A stretch of DNA of 64,000 bases from Chaenocephalus aceratus (Eukaryota > Chordata > Actinopteri > Perciformes > Channichthyidae): positions 1 to 64,000 of the forward strand of contig JAMFTG010000223.1 of assembly GCA_023974075.1 (NCBI GenBank), read 5' to 3'. The translations under genes and the position numbers were made by a program. A model generated the notes under the pieces. The model was not told where the DNA came from, did not search any database, and saw only the letters and a program-made list of their open reading frames with translations. Position 1 is the stretch's first letter. Every line of letters begins with the position of its first letter. Below are positions 22,101 through 33,024 of the stretch, piece after piece.

Positions 22101-23180
22101 TTGTTGGTTGAAAAAAAAAGGGAGGAGATCACAATCACTAGACTCAGAATGGATCATACAGGATTAAACGGCACAATGTTTTTAAAGGGAAAAAGCGAAG
22201 TTGAAGAATGCAGGGGGAGTGAAAGAAAATGTGGAACACATCATATTACACTGCAACATGTACAAAACAGACAGGGAAACACTGGCGCGTTTCCACTGCA
22301 GCGGGTAGCTCGCTTTAAGCGTGCCGAGCCGTGTGGGGCCCGTTTTTGGTTGCGTTTCCACTTGGCCTAGTTTTGGCCCGGGGCTACTTTTTCAACTTTT
22401 TTCTGGCCCGACTAAATCGTGGTTCTAGGGCCAGGAACAACCAGGCTGAGTCGGGCTGAGTATGCTAAACTAGAGAGAGAATCGCTGGCAAGGGGGCTAC
22501 AACTACAACAAGATGAACATATTTGACCGTGATTTAATTATAATACACGTTTCAAAATGATGGCGAAGTAACAACATACTGATACCGGTTAGTAAAAACC
22601 ATGAATTAATGCTTTGACAAGTCTCTAGACAGACGGCAGGCGAAAAACCCTTTTAAAATGCGTGTTTCCTAAATGTAGCTTGGCTAAGCTAACGTTGTAT
22701 ATGCTCCGACCGTCCACACTCACAACAACGGCCTATACAGACATAAATAAAGCAGCGACTGTATTCGCCATGACACAGGCAGTCTATGGTTTGTACTTGT
22801 ATAACTTTTGTCTAGTTTCTGAACAGATATGAGGAGCTGTGAGCTCTGAGTGCTAAGAGTTAACGGCTGTGTTGTTTTTTGGGGCGCTCATTGAAGATGA
22901 CGTCACGGCTCCGCATACACTGCGTTACTATAGTAACTGCCCCAGTTCCTAAACTGTAATGGAAACGCAGCATTAAAGTGAGCCGGGCCTAATAAGGCCT
23001 AACCAAACCGAGCGAGGCCTGCAGTGGAAACGCGCTAAGAGACAGGGTCAGAGAGAGGCAGGAAGGGAGTGGAGCCTGATGGGGACACTGGGAACAGAAG
23101 GTGAGGGGGTAAGTTACCAGGAAGGCCATTCTTTAGTATTTGAGTGAAACAGGATTGATTGGAAGAATTTAAAACAACGT
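22101..23180 (+). pseudogene. C-terminal end of an I/Nimb-like LINE, block B copy, split by a MITE
   Basis: The frame reads RLRMDHTGLNGTMFLKGKSE, the start of the zinc-binding C-terminal domain of I/Nimb-type LINEs. It then loses frame and is interrupted at 22284-23036 by a MITE. The remaining coding trace continues to about 23170 and is followed by its 3' UTR and AAG tail at 23180-23320. Confidence 0.6.
22284..23036. mobile_element. MITE with GCGCGTTTCCACTGCAG inverted ends
   Basis: About 750 bp, bounded by GCGCGTTTCCACTGCAG (from 22285) and its complement ending at about 23035. Block C reads straight through the site (about 39102-39108, AAACACTAAGAG), which proves an insertion after block duplication. 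Only a 2-3 bp target duplication (CT or CTA-like) can be seen. There is no open frame of note. PIF/Harbinger-type is possible but not shown. Confidence 0.8.
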
Positions 23181-23320
23181 AAATACAGTGGTATAATTCC
23201 ACAAGTGGTGATAGGATGATATGGTGAAACACACTCTTGTACAGTAGATGGCGGTATGCACCTTAAAGCTGTTTGCAATCCGCCAAAAACCAAGAAGAAG
23301 AAGAAGAAGAAGAAGAAGAA
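23180..23320 (+). promoter_or_regulatory. LINE 3' tail with (AAG)n, directly upstream of ZNF B exon 1
   Basis: Contains AGTAGATGGCGGTATGCACC, TTGCAATCCGCCAAAAACC and a run of eight or so AAG triplets. It continues directly from the I/Nimb-like LINE coding end, so it is that LINE's 3' UTR and tail. ZNF exon 1 starts about 280 bp downstream. The same module precedes ZNF C (39310-39390) and the Harbinger transposase gene (34915-35010, minus). A promoter role is inferred only. Confidence 0.5.
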
Positions 23321-23600
23321 CCTGGATCCATGTGGCGTCTCGTCGCTACGGTTCTCTCTCTCTGTGTTCCTGAGAAAGTGTGTGTGAGCTCCAGCACTAC
23401 TGATCCATCATCTGTGTGTTTGGATAAACCTCTGAGTGGACTGTGTGCTCTTTTTTCTGGAGCGTTTACCTCGGACTATAGGAGCTAGCTTAGCATGCTA
23501 GCTGGAAACACGTTAGCAACACTAGTCAGATTGAGAGTTTGATGGAGAGAGAGAGACGGTGTGTTTAACGGAGTCTGCAGGAAAAGGTGATCTAGGAAAC

Positions 23601-23793
23601 ATGAGTAAAGTCCAAATGCTGCTGTCGTTGAAGAAGCAGCGACTCACTGCTGCTGCTGAAGAGATATGTGCTCTGTTTGAAAAGACGATAGCAGAGCTCG
23701 AGGAGGAGCTGTCTCTTTCCAAAGAGGAGAACAAGAGACTCCAGAAACTACTGGACGCTGTTTTACAGCCTCAGCTTCGGATACACAGAGCAG
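23601..23793 (+). CDS. ZNF B exon 1 (coiled-coil N terminus)
   Basis: Start MSKVQMLLSLKKQRLTAAAE, followed by a heptad-rich, Glu/Lys/Leu-rich helix to RIHRA. This is the usual first coding exon of a large teleost zinc-finger family. The ATG at 23601 was chosen because the family starts with MSKVQ. The exon is 193 bp, ends in phase 1 and has the donor CAG|GTATGT at 23793/23794. It joins 27426 to read RADVQQL. Probable role: dimerisation or cofactor contact through the coiled coil (inference). It lies about 280 bp after a LINE 3' tail, in a region with no TATA box that I can place. Confidence 0.85.
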
Positions 23794-24288
23794 GTATGTT
23801 CCCTTTACCCTTAATCAACACTTTACACTATTCAGTAGCACTTTGTTGCCACATTAATAACACTTTAGACCCTTTATCAGCACTTGCTGCAGGTAGTAGA
23901 TCCTGAAGTAAAAGTACAAACACCACACTGTGAAAATACTCCATTACAAGTTAAAGTACTGCATTCATATCTTATTTAGGTAAAAATATGTAAGTATTAT
24001 TAGACACATGTACTTTATTATAATAATTAAAATGTATTACGGAAGAACAAACCTACCAATATAAATATATTTATAAAAATACATACATTGAATAATATGC
24101 CATTTAATGTACTGATTTAAATATTACCCATACATGTAGGGGGCACTAGTTGGTTAAATCATTGATACTTTAGTTGTAATGTGCTTCTTTATTCACCTTT
24201 TCTTTTTAAATGTGTAAAATAAAATAAAAACAAATACTTAGGATTAATTCAAATTGCGTGAGAATAATTGATGAAGAAATCAATGAAT

Positions 24289-24753
24289 AAATATGTAGCG
24301 GCCAAAATCATATAGAAATAAAACAGATAATTAACTTAAAATAATACAGCCGCTGAGGCACTAGTTAGCAGATCTTACCAGGGCAATGATCCAGGTCCAG
24401 ACAAGATTCTCCATTTGTGCAGTTTATTCCGATAACAAAGTACAACGAACAGGTTTCCTATATCCCTTTTCCTTAAGCCTTTCCTATGGCTTTCCTTTTG
24501 CTGGCTTGAAACACCCTGATAAAAAACCGTTTGCCTACTAGTGCTCTGGCTCCCACCTGTCTCAAATATATACAATTACACCGGGTGCTCTAATCACCCA
24601 GTGCCCAAACATGCCTTCAAAATATAAGCATAGAAACTACTTTAACTTATGAGACTAACTAAGAATACATTTACAATAAACACTATAAAACAGCAAGAAA
24701 ATAAATGTTAAACTATTAAATAATATAAAGAGATATATAGCTCCAACAAAATA
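24289..24753 (+). mobile_element. Solo LTR in intron 1 of ZNF B
   Basis: The LTR is 24294-24748 (455 bp), begins TGTAGCGGCC, ends CTCCAACA and is flanked by the 5-bp duplication AAATA at 24289-24293 and 24749-24753. Intron A (7755-7765) shows the unoccupied site. The family is not identified. Confidence 0.88.
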
Positions 24754-24896
24754 TGTTCAATAATAAATTAAACACATCTAAAATGTTACTTGAACTAGTA
24801 CAAAGGTCATTAAGTAATTACAATATTAATACAAATTAATGTAAAATCTCATCAATCAATTATTGCCAACATGTATTTATAATATATTCTGTATAT

Positions 24897-26735
24897 ATAT
24901 TTATTGTCATTATACACGGAGTATAACGAGATTCAGAGTGCAACTCTGTCCCGGTGTGCAAAAAATACAAACACATACATAACACTAAAAAACACGGCAA
25001 TAGGACGGACAACATAAACAATCATACGGGGGAATAAATAGTTAAAAATATTGATATAAAAATAGTATATAAAGAGCATTAAAAGTATGTGTATGTGTGA
25101 TAATGGTAGCGGTTATTTCATTATGTGTGGTGGTTAAGCAGCCTGACGGCCCAGGGGTAGAAACTGTTTGTCCGTGACTTGTAGCTCCTGTATCTTCTCC
25201 CAGAAGGCAGGAGAGAGAACAGTCTGTGACCTGGGTGAGAGCTGTCCTTTATTATTTGGTTAGCTCTGTTGGGGCAGCGGGAGGTGGAGATGTGTTCCAG
25301 AGAAGGCAGGGGGCAGCCGATGGTTTTCTCTGCCATCCTGATCACGCTCTGCAGGGCTTTCTTGTCCGCAGCTGAGCATCCTGCATACCACCCCGAGATG
25401 GAGTATGACAGCACGCTCTCGATGGTCGCCCGGTAGAAGGACATCAGCAGCTTCTTGTTCAGTCGGTTTCTCCGAAGCACCCTCAGGAAGTGTAGTCGCT
25501 GTTGGGCCTTCTTAACTGCTGCAGTGGTGTGTGCTGTCCAGCTGAGGCTCTCCGAAATGTGAACCCCCAGGAACTTAAAGGTCCCATGTCATGCTTTTCC
25601 GGTTATTACCCGCTTGACAGTTTTTCCACTAGTATGTCAGGTACGATGAGGTTAAAAGCTGAGCTAAAATCGACAAACAGCATCCTTATATAGTTGCCTG
25701 GGCCTTCTAGGTGGCTCACAGCTGTGTGAAGGACCGTGGCGATGGCATCATCCGTGGATCTGTTGGCTCTATAGGCAAACTGATGAGGGTCGAGGGAGGG
25801 TGGGAGGCTGGCTTTGATGTAGTCGGCTATCAGTCTTTCGAAACATTTCATCACCGCCGATGTTAGGGCTATGGGCCTGTAGTCGTTGAGCTCTCTTACT
25901 GGTGTCTTTTTGGGGACAGGAATGATGGTAGCCATTTTCAGACAGGATGGAATGCAAGCTTGTGACAGGGACAGGTTGAATATCCTGGTCAGGACCCCTG
26001 AAAGCTGGTCAGCACAAGCTTTGAGTACTTTGCCGAGTACTCCATCGGGTCCTGCGGCTTTTCCAGAATTCACTGACCTCAGCGTCACCTGATGTTCTTT
26101 GAGGGTGGGAGGTGGTATGGAGCTGGTAGTTTGCAGGGGCAGAGTAGAAAAGTGGGGGGTCTGCTAGCCTCAAAGCGAGCAAAGAAGTGGTTTAGTTCCT
26201 CTGCAAGGTGGGCGTCAGCTCTAGTAGTGCCAGATGGCAATCGCACCGTGTGTTTTTATGAGCGAGATTCTCCTCCACTTTTTCCTTGTAGTCCTCTTTT
26301 GCAGCCTTAATGCCTCTCTTCAGATTCACCCTTGCCAAGCTGTGTTACAGGAACTCAGGAGAGACCGCACCGCTCTTGTCATCCATGATTTTTGGTTTGG
26401 GTAGACCCGTATGCGTTTTTCCACAGTTACAGTGTCTGTGCAGAACTTGATGTAGGATTAGACAGGCTCTGTGTGTTCCTCCAAGTCTGTCTGTTCTAGT
26501 ATGTCCCATGCTGTGTGTTCGAAGCAGTCTTGCAGTTGTGAGAGTGCCCCTTCGGGCCAGGTTCTGATATATTTGACCACCGGCTTGGTTTTACTTCTGA
26601 GGGGGGGTGTAAGCTGGGATGAGAAGCAGTGAGAGGTGGTCAGATAGACCTAAATGGGGTAGTGGTACCGCTCTGTAGGCATGCTTCAGGTTAGAATACA
26701 CCCGGTCCAGTGTATTCTTTCCTCTGGTGGTACAT
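24897..26735 (-). mobile_element. Rex1-like LINE, copy B
   Basis: Minus strand. The 5' side (26150-26735) carries the endonuclease end and linker, degenerate. 25606-26088 encodes the N-terminal reverse transcriptase to [21 protein letters not shown] deletion with a short foreign insert at 25570-25610 (AAAGGTCCCATGTCATGCTT) removes the catalytic palm. The C-terminal region (25121-25480: LLMSFYRATIESVLSYSISG, LFSLLPSGRRYRS) and the 3' UTR follow. Copies A and C lack the C-terminal part, so this copy best shows the original 3' end. Confidence 0.85.
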
Positions 26736-27425
26736 TGTACATATTATATAGCTGCGCCGCCGCTGTTTGTATATAGGGTAAACACTGAAACCAATTAAAA
26801 TAAACAAATAACATTGAATGAGAAGGTGTCCAAACGTTTGACTGTACTGTACTGTATATAGAAAACACACACAATTTAATATTTAGCAGGTTCCCTCATC
26901 TATAATCATTTATGCAAGCACAACTTTGAACATGTACAGCAGTAAAATGCAACATACAAAATAATCAAGAAACAACATAAATTAAACACTGACAGGGAAC
27001 ATTTTACTGCACCATCATTACTTTTACATAAGAAGGTGCTGTAAAATGTTCTGTTAATACTTGCATACTTTTACTTAAATAAGGTTTGAATGCAGGATTT
27101 TAATTTGTAACAAGAGTATTTTAATTCTATACTGTAGGCGTAGTGTATCTGGGAACGGTCCCAAATACAATTCATTGTTTACATTGCGGCTAGTGCTACG
27201 CCAGAAGAAAAAAACCGTTTTTCATTTTCAAAGGGGCTGGGCTACATGAAGTGAATTGAGCCAACACAAATACACAATAGGTGGGACTAAGAAAGATAAT
27301 GTGAAAATATTAAAACAAAGGCATTAATTAGGGCTGCAAAATGTCTCCAATTGTAATGGTGATTAGATGTTTAAATGCTAACACTTAACAGTTTGTTCTG
27401 ACTGTGTGTTTCCTGTTTCCTGCAG
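26736..27425. other. 3' part of intron 1, ZNF B
   Basis: Noncoding. Shared closely with 8977-9647 and 42301-42947, and with the D arm. It contains the AACACTTAACAG sequence (about 27379-27391), which is the unoccupied target of the THAP transposon present in C and D. Confidence 0.75.
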
Positions 27426-28375
27426 ACGTCCAGCAGCTGGTGGTGGTTAAAGAAGAGCTTCTCCCTGACCAGCAGGAATGGAGCACCAGTCTGGACCAGG
27501 AGGACCCAGAGCCCCCCCCACACATTAAGCAGGAACAGGAGGGAGAGCAGCTTCAGGAGCTGGAGGAGGCTGATATCACCAAGTCCACTTTCACTCCTGA
27601 CCCTGTGAAGAGTGAAGATGATAAAGAGAAACCTCAGTCCTCTCAGCCTCATCAAAGACAAACTGAACACATGGAAACAGAAGCTGATGGAGATGACTGT
27701 CGTGGACCAGAACCAGCCAGGAACTCAGATCGAGAGAGCAGTTTACAACCAAAGACTGAGGAGGACACTGAAGACTCTTCTGAACCTGACACTGGAGACT
27801 CTTCTGAAGCGGACACTGAAGACTCTTCTGAACCTGACACTGAAGACAGTGCTGATTGGAAAGAGACCAGAGAACCAGCATCAGGCTCAAACTCACTGAA
27901 AAATAGACATGAATCTGTCAGTGATCCACGACGTAGTGCTGAACATAAATTATTCAGCTGCTCAGTCTGTAAAAAAGTTTTTTCACATAGTGGAAGTTTA
28001 AAGGACCACATGAGAGTCCACACAGGAGAGAAACCATTCAGCTGCTCAGTCTGTAAGAAAGCTTTTTCACATAGTGGACATTTAAAGAGACACATGAGAG
28101 TCCACACAGGAGAGAAACCACACAGCTGCTCAGTCTGTAAGAGAGCTTTTTCACGGAGTGCACATTTAAAGGACCACATGAGAGTCCACACAGGAGAGAA
28201 ACCATTCAGCTGCTCAGTCTGTCAGAAAGGTTTTTCACAGAGTGCAAATTTAAAGTCACACATGAGAGTCCACACAGGAGAGAAACCACACAGTTGCTCA
28301 GTCTGTAAGAAAGCTTTTTCACAGAGTGGACATTTAAAGTCACACATGAGAGTCCACACAGGAGAGGAAAAATAG
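27426..28375 (+). CDS. ZNF B exon 2 (five C2H2 fingers)
   Basis: With exon 1 this gives a 380-residue protein. From the acceptor: [19 protein letters not shown], an acidic linker with four eight-residue [12 protein letters not shown] repeats (about 27765-27850), a basic spacer, then five C2H2 fingers (about 27950-28370) with CSVC and HxRVH ligands and TGEKP linkers. Helix positions -1,2,3,6 read H-G-S-D, H-G-H-R, R-A-H-D, Q-A-N-S and Q-G-H-S. The protein is a predicted nuclear sequence-specific DNA binder; targets are unknown. It ends at the amber codon shared by all four copies. The following finger module has a Cys-to-Arg change (SCSVRDKRF), unlike A, C and D. No KRAB domain is present. Confidence 0.88.
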
Positions 28376-29560
28376 AGCTGCTCAGTTCGTGACAAAAGAT
28401 TTAAATGGCGTAATCGTTTAAAAAGTCACAAGTGTGTTGGTTGTCAGCTGCTTCTGTAACTGTAAGTGAATACATTTGTCTATTTTGTATCCTGATGACC
28501 TGATGCCGTTACATGGAATACGTTACTCCCTAAGCCTGATTTCACCCGCCTGCAACCGATTCACTAATAATCAGAAATGTTCATTTCTTTAACCCTTTGA
28601 CTCGACTATTTCTTGTTTAATAATCGTTACATCTCTTCAGGACCAAGTTCCCGTTTCCTGCCTTTCACCTGCTGATCACCCACTGCTCATTTAAGGTGGA
28701 CTGACCTTCCCTCCTCTTGCTCTTTTCTCTTCTCCCCCTTTTTCTCACTGCAGGTAATCAGCTGATCACTTCCTGCCTGTGTAGCTGGGCATTTTCTTTG
28801 GTGTAAATAAATAAACTTGTGTTCTCTTTCACCTTGACTGTTATTGGTTGTTGTGTGTTACTGTCTCCATTTCCCTACACTTTATTAGGGATGTAACAAA
28901 CACATTAATCTATAAAAAATGAAATAATCCAGTAATTCAATATATATGATTCTAAAATGGGATATTACGCACAGTAAGTAGTAAGTAGTGGTTGATGCCA
29001 ATACGTCTCAGTTTATGCTGCTTTATACTTCTACTTTACTACATTTTAGAAGACAGTATTGTACTTTTTAATCCACTGCATTCATTTCACAGCTTTTAGT
29101 TACTAGGTAGATATAGATTATTAGATCATTCAAAAAATATAAATCAATTATTAAATACACCTTGACAGTTATTTATAGGATAAGATATCCAGCAGCAGGA
29201 CATAAGGTTATTCAAATTAGCTCTACATTTACTAACTGTGATAAAACACACATACTTTTGGTACTTTAAGTATATTTTGATACCAATGCTTTTGTACTTG
29301 TAACACAGTATTTTTACCCTGTAGTATTTGTACTTTTGCTTTAGTAGAATATCTGAATACTTCTTACACCACTGCTACCATGAGTGTGGAGCCGTGTGCT
29401 ACAAAAGCCTGAATTTAAAACAAATACTTTACAGCTGAAGACTGTTTTCAAATGTAGAGCAGGTTGTAAGCGAGGCTCCGTTGGTAAATTACTCCCCTTC
29501 AGATCCACGCTGAGGAGGATGGGTGTAACCAACATGTGGGTAAAGTACAAGAGCTGATAG
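28376..29560. other. 3' flank of ZNF B
   Basis: Contains the untranslated finger module (28376-28440), a dispersed GATGCCGTTACATGGAATAC repeat at 28500-28530, an intact CTGGGCATTTTCTTTGG site near 28787 that is the empty target of the LINE in block C, a CAATAA-rich stretch, and sequence shared with 49085-49560. No gene is seen. Confidence 0.65.
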
Positions 29561-29673
29561 GCCACATTCACTGCTCACACACACACACACACACATGCTG
29601 TTCAGATCACAGCTCACATAGTTTCAGCTCTCAGGAAGTGAAACTCAGACACTCGCTGCCACTGAGAGGTGAA

Positions 29674-29967
29674 ATGACGCTGAAAGGAGTTCAGCTGGAC
29701 CGGGAAACCTTCTCTTGTTCCATCTGTCTGGATCTACTGAAGGATCCGGTGACGACTCCCTATGGACACAGCTACTGCATGAAGTGTATTAAAGGCTTCT
29801 GGGATGGAGAGGATGAGAAGGAGATCCACAGCTGCCCTCAGTGTAGGCAGAGCTTCACACCGAGGCCTGTCCCGCTAGCAGCTTTAGTGGAGGATCTGAA
29901 GAAGACTGGACTCCAAGCTACTCCTGCTGATCACTGCTATGCTGGAGCTGAAGAGGAGAGACGCTGA
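29674..29967 (+). pseudogene. finTRIM (fish TRIM) RING fragment
   Basis: The 97-codon frame begins [20 protein letters not shown] and contains a complete C3HC4 RING ([19 protein letters not shown]), the E3 ubiquitin-ligase part of fish TRIM antiviral-type proteins. After DHCYAG the B-boxes and most of the coiled coil are missing. The frame jumps to a stretch that, one frame over (29939-30020), reads [19 protein letters not shown], the end of the finTRIM coiled coil. This internal deletion creates a stop, so it is a pseudogene. The missing PRY/SPRY part of such a gene occurs at 49565-50080, after ZNF C. Confidence 0.8.
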
Positions 29968-30019
29968 GCTGAAGCTGCTGTCTCACACAGAGGATCACAA
30001 CCAGTTTCTGCACAGTTAC

Positions 30020-30461
30020 CCCAAAAACACTATAGAAGCTGTTCCTGCCGTTGTTACGTTAGTTCAAACAGTAACAACGGACTACTTTTCTTTGCGGATG
30101 CATGTCAATTTAAATCAATACATAAAACTATTTTTTAAATCAATACAATCTTTTTCTAAATCCATAAAAGCATTTCAATTATTATTGGGAGTCATTTTGT
30201 TACTTTGTTGAGAATGTGGCCATGTGTAATAAGCGGGATAATGTCCACATTGCACATTGCATAATGTGCCTTCATGCCGATCTAGATCCCTCCGCAAAAA
30301 CAAAACAAAAAACGGCTCGTTCGCGGGCGAGAGCCGGCTCCGGTCGTTCACTATAGGATCCGCCCCTATACGATCCGCCTCCTTGCTGCGGTCTGCAGCC
30401 AGACTCTATTGCATTATTGCCCAGCGCATCAACGGAGAGAGTACTGTTTTTGAAAGCAGTT
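30020..30461. other. Noncoding interval before the Harbinger Myb-like gene
   Basis: Contains a small inverted repeat CCGTTGTTAC/GTAACAACGG (30048-30080) and a GAGCCGGCTC palindrome near 30330. A GC-rich stretch (30290-30410) is a plausible 5' leader for the gene that follows. No left end of the Harbinger element could be located. Confidence 0.35.
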
Positions 30462-31460
30462 ATGGCAACAGTTATTGCAAAGAAGTCATCGGAGCGGTGG
30501 AGTGATGAGGATGTGTCGGCGCTTCTGTCGATTTACTCCGAGGACGCGACCCAGCTAAAGGCAGTTTCCAATGCTAAGTTGTACAACCGTTGTTCACTGA
30601 AGTTACGCGACCTGGGAATCTTCCACAGCGCTAACTCATGCAGGGGCAAAATAAAGAAGCTCAGGCAGGACTACAATAATAAAAGTGGTAACGACCGGAG
30701 GACGAGCAAATGGTACGATATATTGGATGCTCTGCTCGGCCACAGGTCCTCATTCTCCGGCACAGCGTCGACAATCGATTCGGGCGCGCTGGTGTGGGAG
30801 GCCACTGAAATGACGGATTCAGTGTTCGACGACGACGAAGAAGGTACAAATAAACTACATGCACTGCACTGTTTTAATCTGCACAATACTGGTCTCATAT
30901 GTACCTTTATTTGCTCAGTAGATCGAGCTGGCCATGCTAGGCTGAACTGGCTAACACTGTTAGCATGCCGACCCTGAGCAGGCTAATAACAGCGAGCTGG
31001 CTAGCTATTCTCGTCCGCTATGAAAACGTTTTGACTTGTGAATAAGTGTGCAATGTTTCTGTAATTTGCTTCACTAACTAATCGTGTGTTTTCAGGGGCA
31101 GAGATGGGACAACTCTTTCTAGAAACGAGTGAGCTTTCCCCTCCAGATCGGGACAGCAGTCCTCGCTCGTCTCCCTTTCCACCAACCAAACGCAAAGGTA
31201 CATATAAACACATTTACTACTCTGGTCTTGAAAAGAACGTTATGCATCGAACTGATGTCCACTAATCACGTTTATTTCCGTCTTGGTACAATTAGGAAAC
31301 ACCGTGAAAATACATCGTTTACACTTTTAGCGCCTTTTTTCACTCTCTCACAAACGTAAACTTCCTGGCTAGAGGTTGCATGACTTCCGGTAAGAAAACT
31401 CCTAAGATTTTTTGACAAAAAACTTAGTTCAAGCATACATTACACTTCACCTGAACTTGC

Positions 31461-31602
31461 TCCTGTGGGTATTGTCCACAGTATCTGACCATAGCATGTA
31501 TGATATATGTGTAATGTGTGTATATGTAAAGCGCTTTGAGTCATTGAAAAAGCGCTATAATAAATGTAAGGAATTATTATTATTATTATTATTATTACAT
31601 TA
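31461..31602 (+). mobile_element. tRNA-type SINE, 3' part
   Basis: The 3' body CTTGCTCCTGTGGGTATTGT, then AAAGCGCTTTGAGTCATTGA and a (TTA)n tail (31573-31600). The tRNA-like head is missing. The related head lies at 32375-32530 and another 3' part at 40838-40922. It sits in intron 2 of the Myb-like gene. Confidence 0.65.
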
Positions 31603-31640
31603 AGCACTCTTCACAAATACAAAACAATAAATAAGGGCAC

Positions 31641-31850
<210 letters not shown>

Positions 31851-32374
31851 TGTGTGTGTATATATTATGCTATTTGATCCTATCTTACCTTCTACTTTAC
31901 ACCTGCATTTGTTACACTGTCCCTGCCTGCACCCTGTCCAATGTTGTCTTGTTCCTTGTATGTTGTAAAACTACATGGAGAATAAACTGATCTTGTATCT
32001 TGCTTATTTGTCCTCTTAGGAAAGCGGGCTCGGCATGAGAGCTTCCTTGACACCATCGCGGCGATGGAGGACCGGCGTGCCCTGGCCAGCAAGGACAGTG
32101 AGGACCGATGTGCCATGGCCAGCAGGAAGATGCACGACGAACAGATGTTGTCTGTTCATAAGTCCCAGGAAACGTTCGACAATCTGGTCATGGTGATGTC
32201 GCGCCAGGCTGACGATGTCGCGCCAGGCTGAGGTGTCTGCGCGTCAGGCTGAGGTGTCTGCGCAGCAACAACAGGCCTTCCAGGTTGGGCTTCTGGCAGT
32301 GCTTTCCGAGCTGGTTAAATCCAACAGGCCTTCTTCGCTGTAGTGTGTGTATATATATATATATATAGGGGCGG

Positions 32375-32530
32375 GGGGGGATGTGGCTCAGTGGAAATTG
32401 TGCTGTACTTTGAATCGGGGGGTAGCAGGTTCGAGTCCTACTGCAGTCAGCATGTCGTTGTGTCCCTGGGCAAGACACTTCACCCCAAATTGCTCCTGTG
32501 GTTGACATGTAATGTAATTGCCACTGTTTT
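32375..32530 (+). mobile_element. tRNA-derived SINE (head and body)
   Basis: Has pol III promoter boxes: A box TGGCTCAGTGG (about 32383-32393) and B box GGTTCGAGTCC (about 32429-32439). The body GTGTCCCTGGGCAAGACACT, then CCCCAAATTGCTCCTGTGG follows. It lacks the GCGCTTTGAG 3' end seen at 31540. It is flanked on the left by a TA repeat and is not a functional tRNA. Confidence 0.75.
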
Positions 32531-32610
32531 TATACTGACACTTTACTTGCACTAGTGTGTGTCTGCTGCGGAGCCTATCCCTACACCTGGGACAGTTTAT
32601 TTTGTATTGT

Positions 32611-32644
<34 letters not shown>

Positions 32645-32797
32645 CCACTGTTACTATATTGTTTTGGTACTAAAACTTTAACTTATACGACACACCTGGG
32701 ACAGCGTGATGCCGTTATGTCTGTATGTGACTGTGCTAAATAAAAGAGAACCTACATAGCGATTAAACAGATCCTGTATCTTGCTTATTTCTCTTAG
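32518..32797. repeat. Imperfect tandem duplication downstream of the Myb-like gene
   Basis: ATTGCCACTGTT...ACACCTGGGACAG occurs twice (32518-32592 and 32641-32706), separated by a (TA)n tract. TCTTGTATCTTGCTTATTTG, the intron-2 acceptor region (31991-32019), has a near copy at 32770-32797. AATAAA at 32739-32744 could serve the Myb-like transcript. Confidence 0.55.
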
Positions 32798-33018
32798 TCT
32801 TACGCATACACACAAATAATTTATCATATCATTTTGAGATAAATAATGAAAATACAAGGCTTAATATCCTTTTGCTAAATCAGCCTGAGGACACTATATA
32901 AATAAATGTACATTGTTGTAAAGTACCCTTATAACTGGTGTGTCTGCACTATTGTAATTGTGTCTGTCTTGACTGGTAAATAAATGAGAGAACCAAAAGC
33001 ACTGTACAAAATATCAGT

Positions 33019-33024
33019 TTTATT
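33019..33024 (-). terminator. Polyadenylation signal of the Harbinger transposase gene
   Basis: AATAAA on the minus strand begins six bases after the transposase stop codon at 33030-33032. Such a short 3' UTR is common for compact transposon genes. Confidence 0.6.

Larger units (their letters stand above)
23794..27425 (+). other. Intron 1 of ZNF B
   Basis: GT donor at 23794 and TTTCCTGCAG acceptor ending at 27425. It contains a solo LTR (24294-24748), the Rex1-like LINE (24897-26735) and AT-rich sequence shared with introns A and C. There is no THAP transposon here; C and D have one just before exon 2. Confidence 0.85.

Noticed and set aside
30671..30898. Minus-strand frames opposite the Myb-like exon
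   Set aside because: They are antisense to an exon with matching splice sites and a recognisable Myb/SANT-like domain.
32375..32460. tRNA gene candidate with A and B boxes
   Set aside because: No acceptor-stem pairing or intact anticodon arm could be folded, and it continues into a SINE body.
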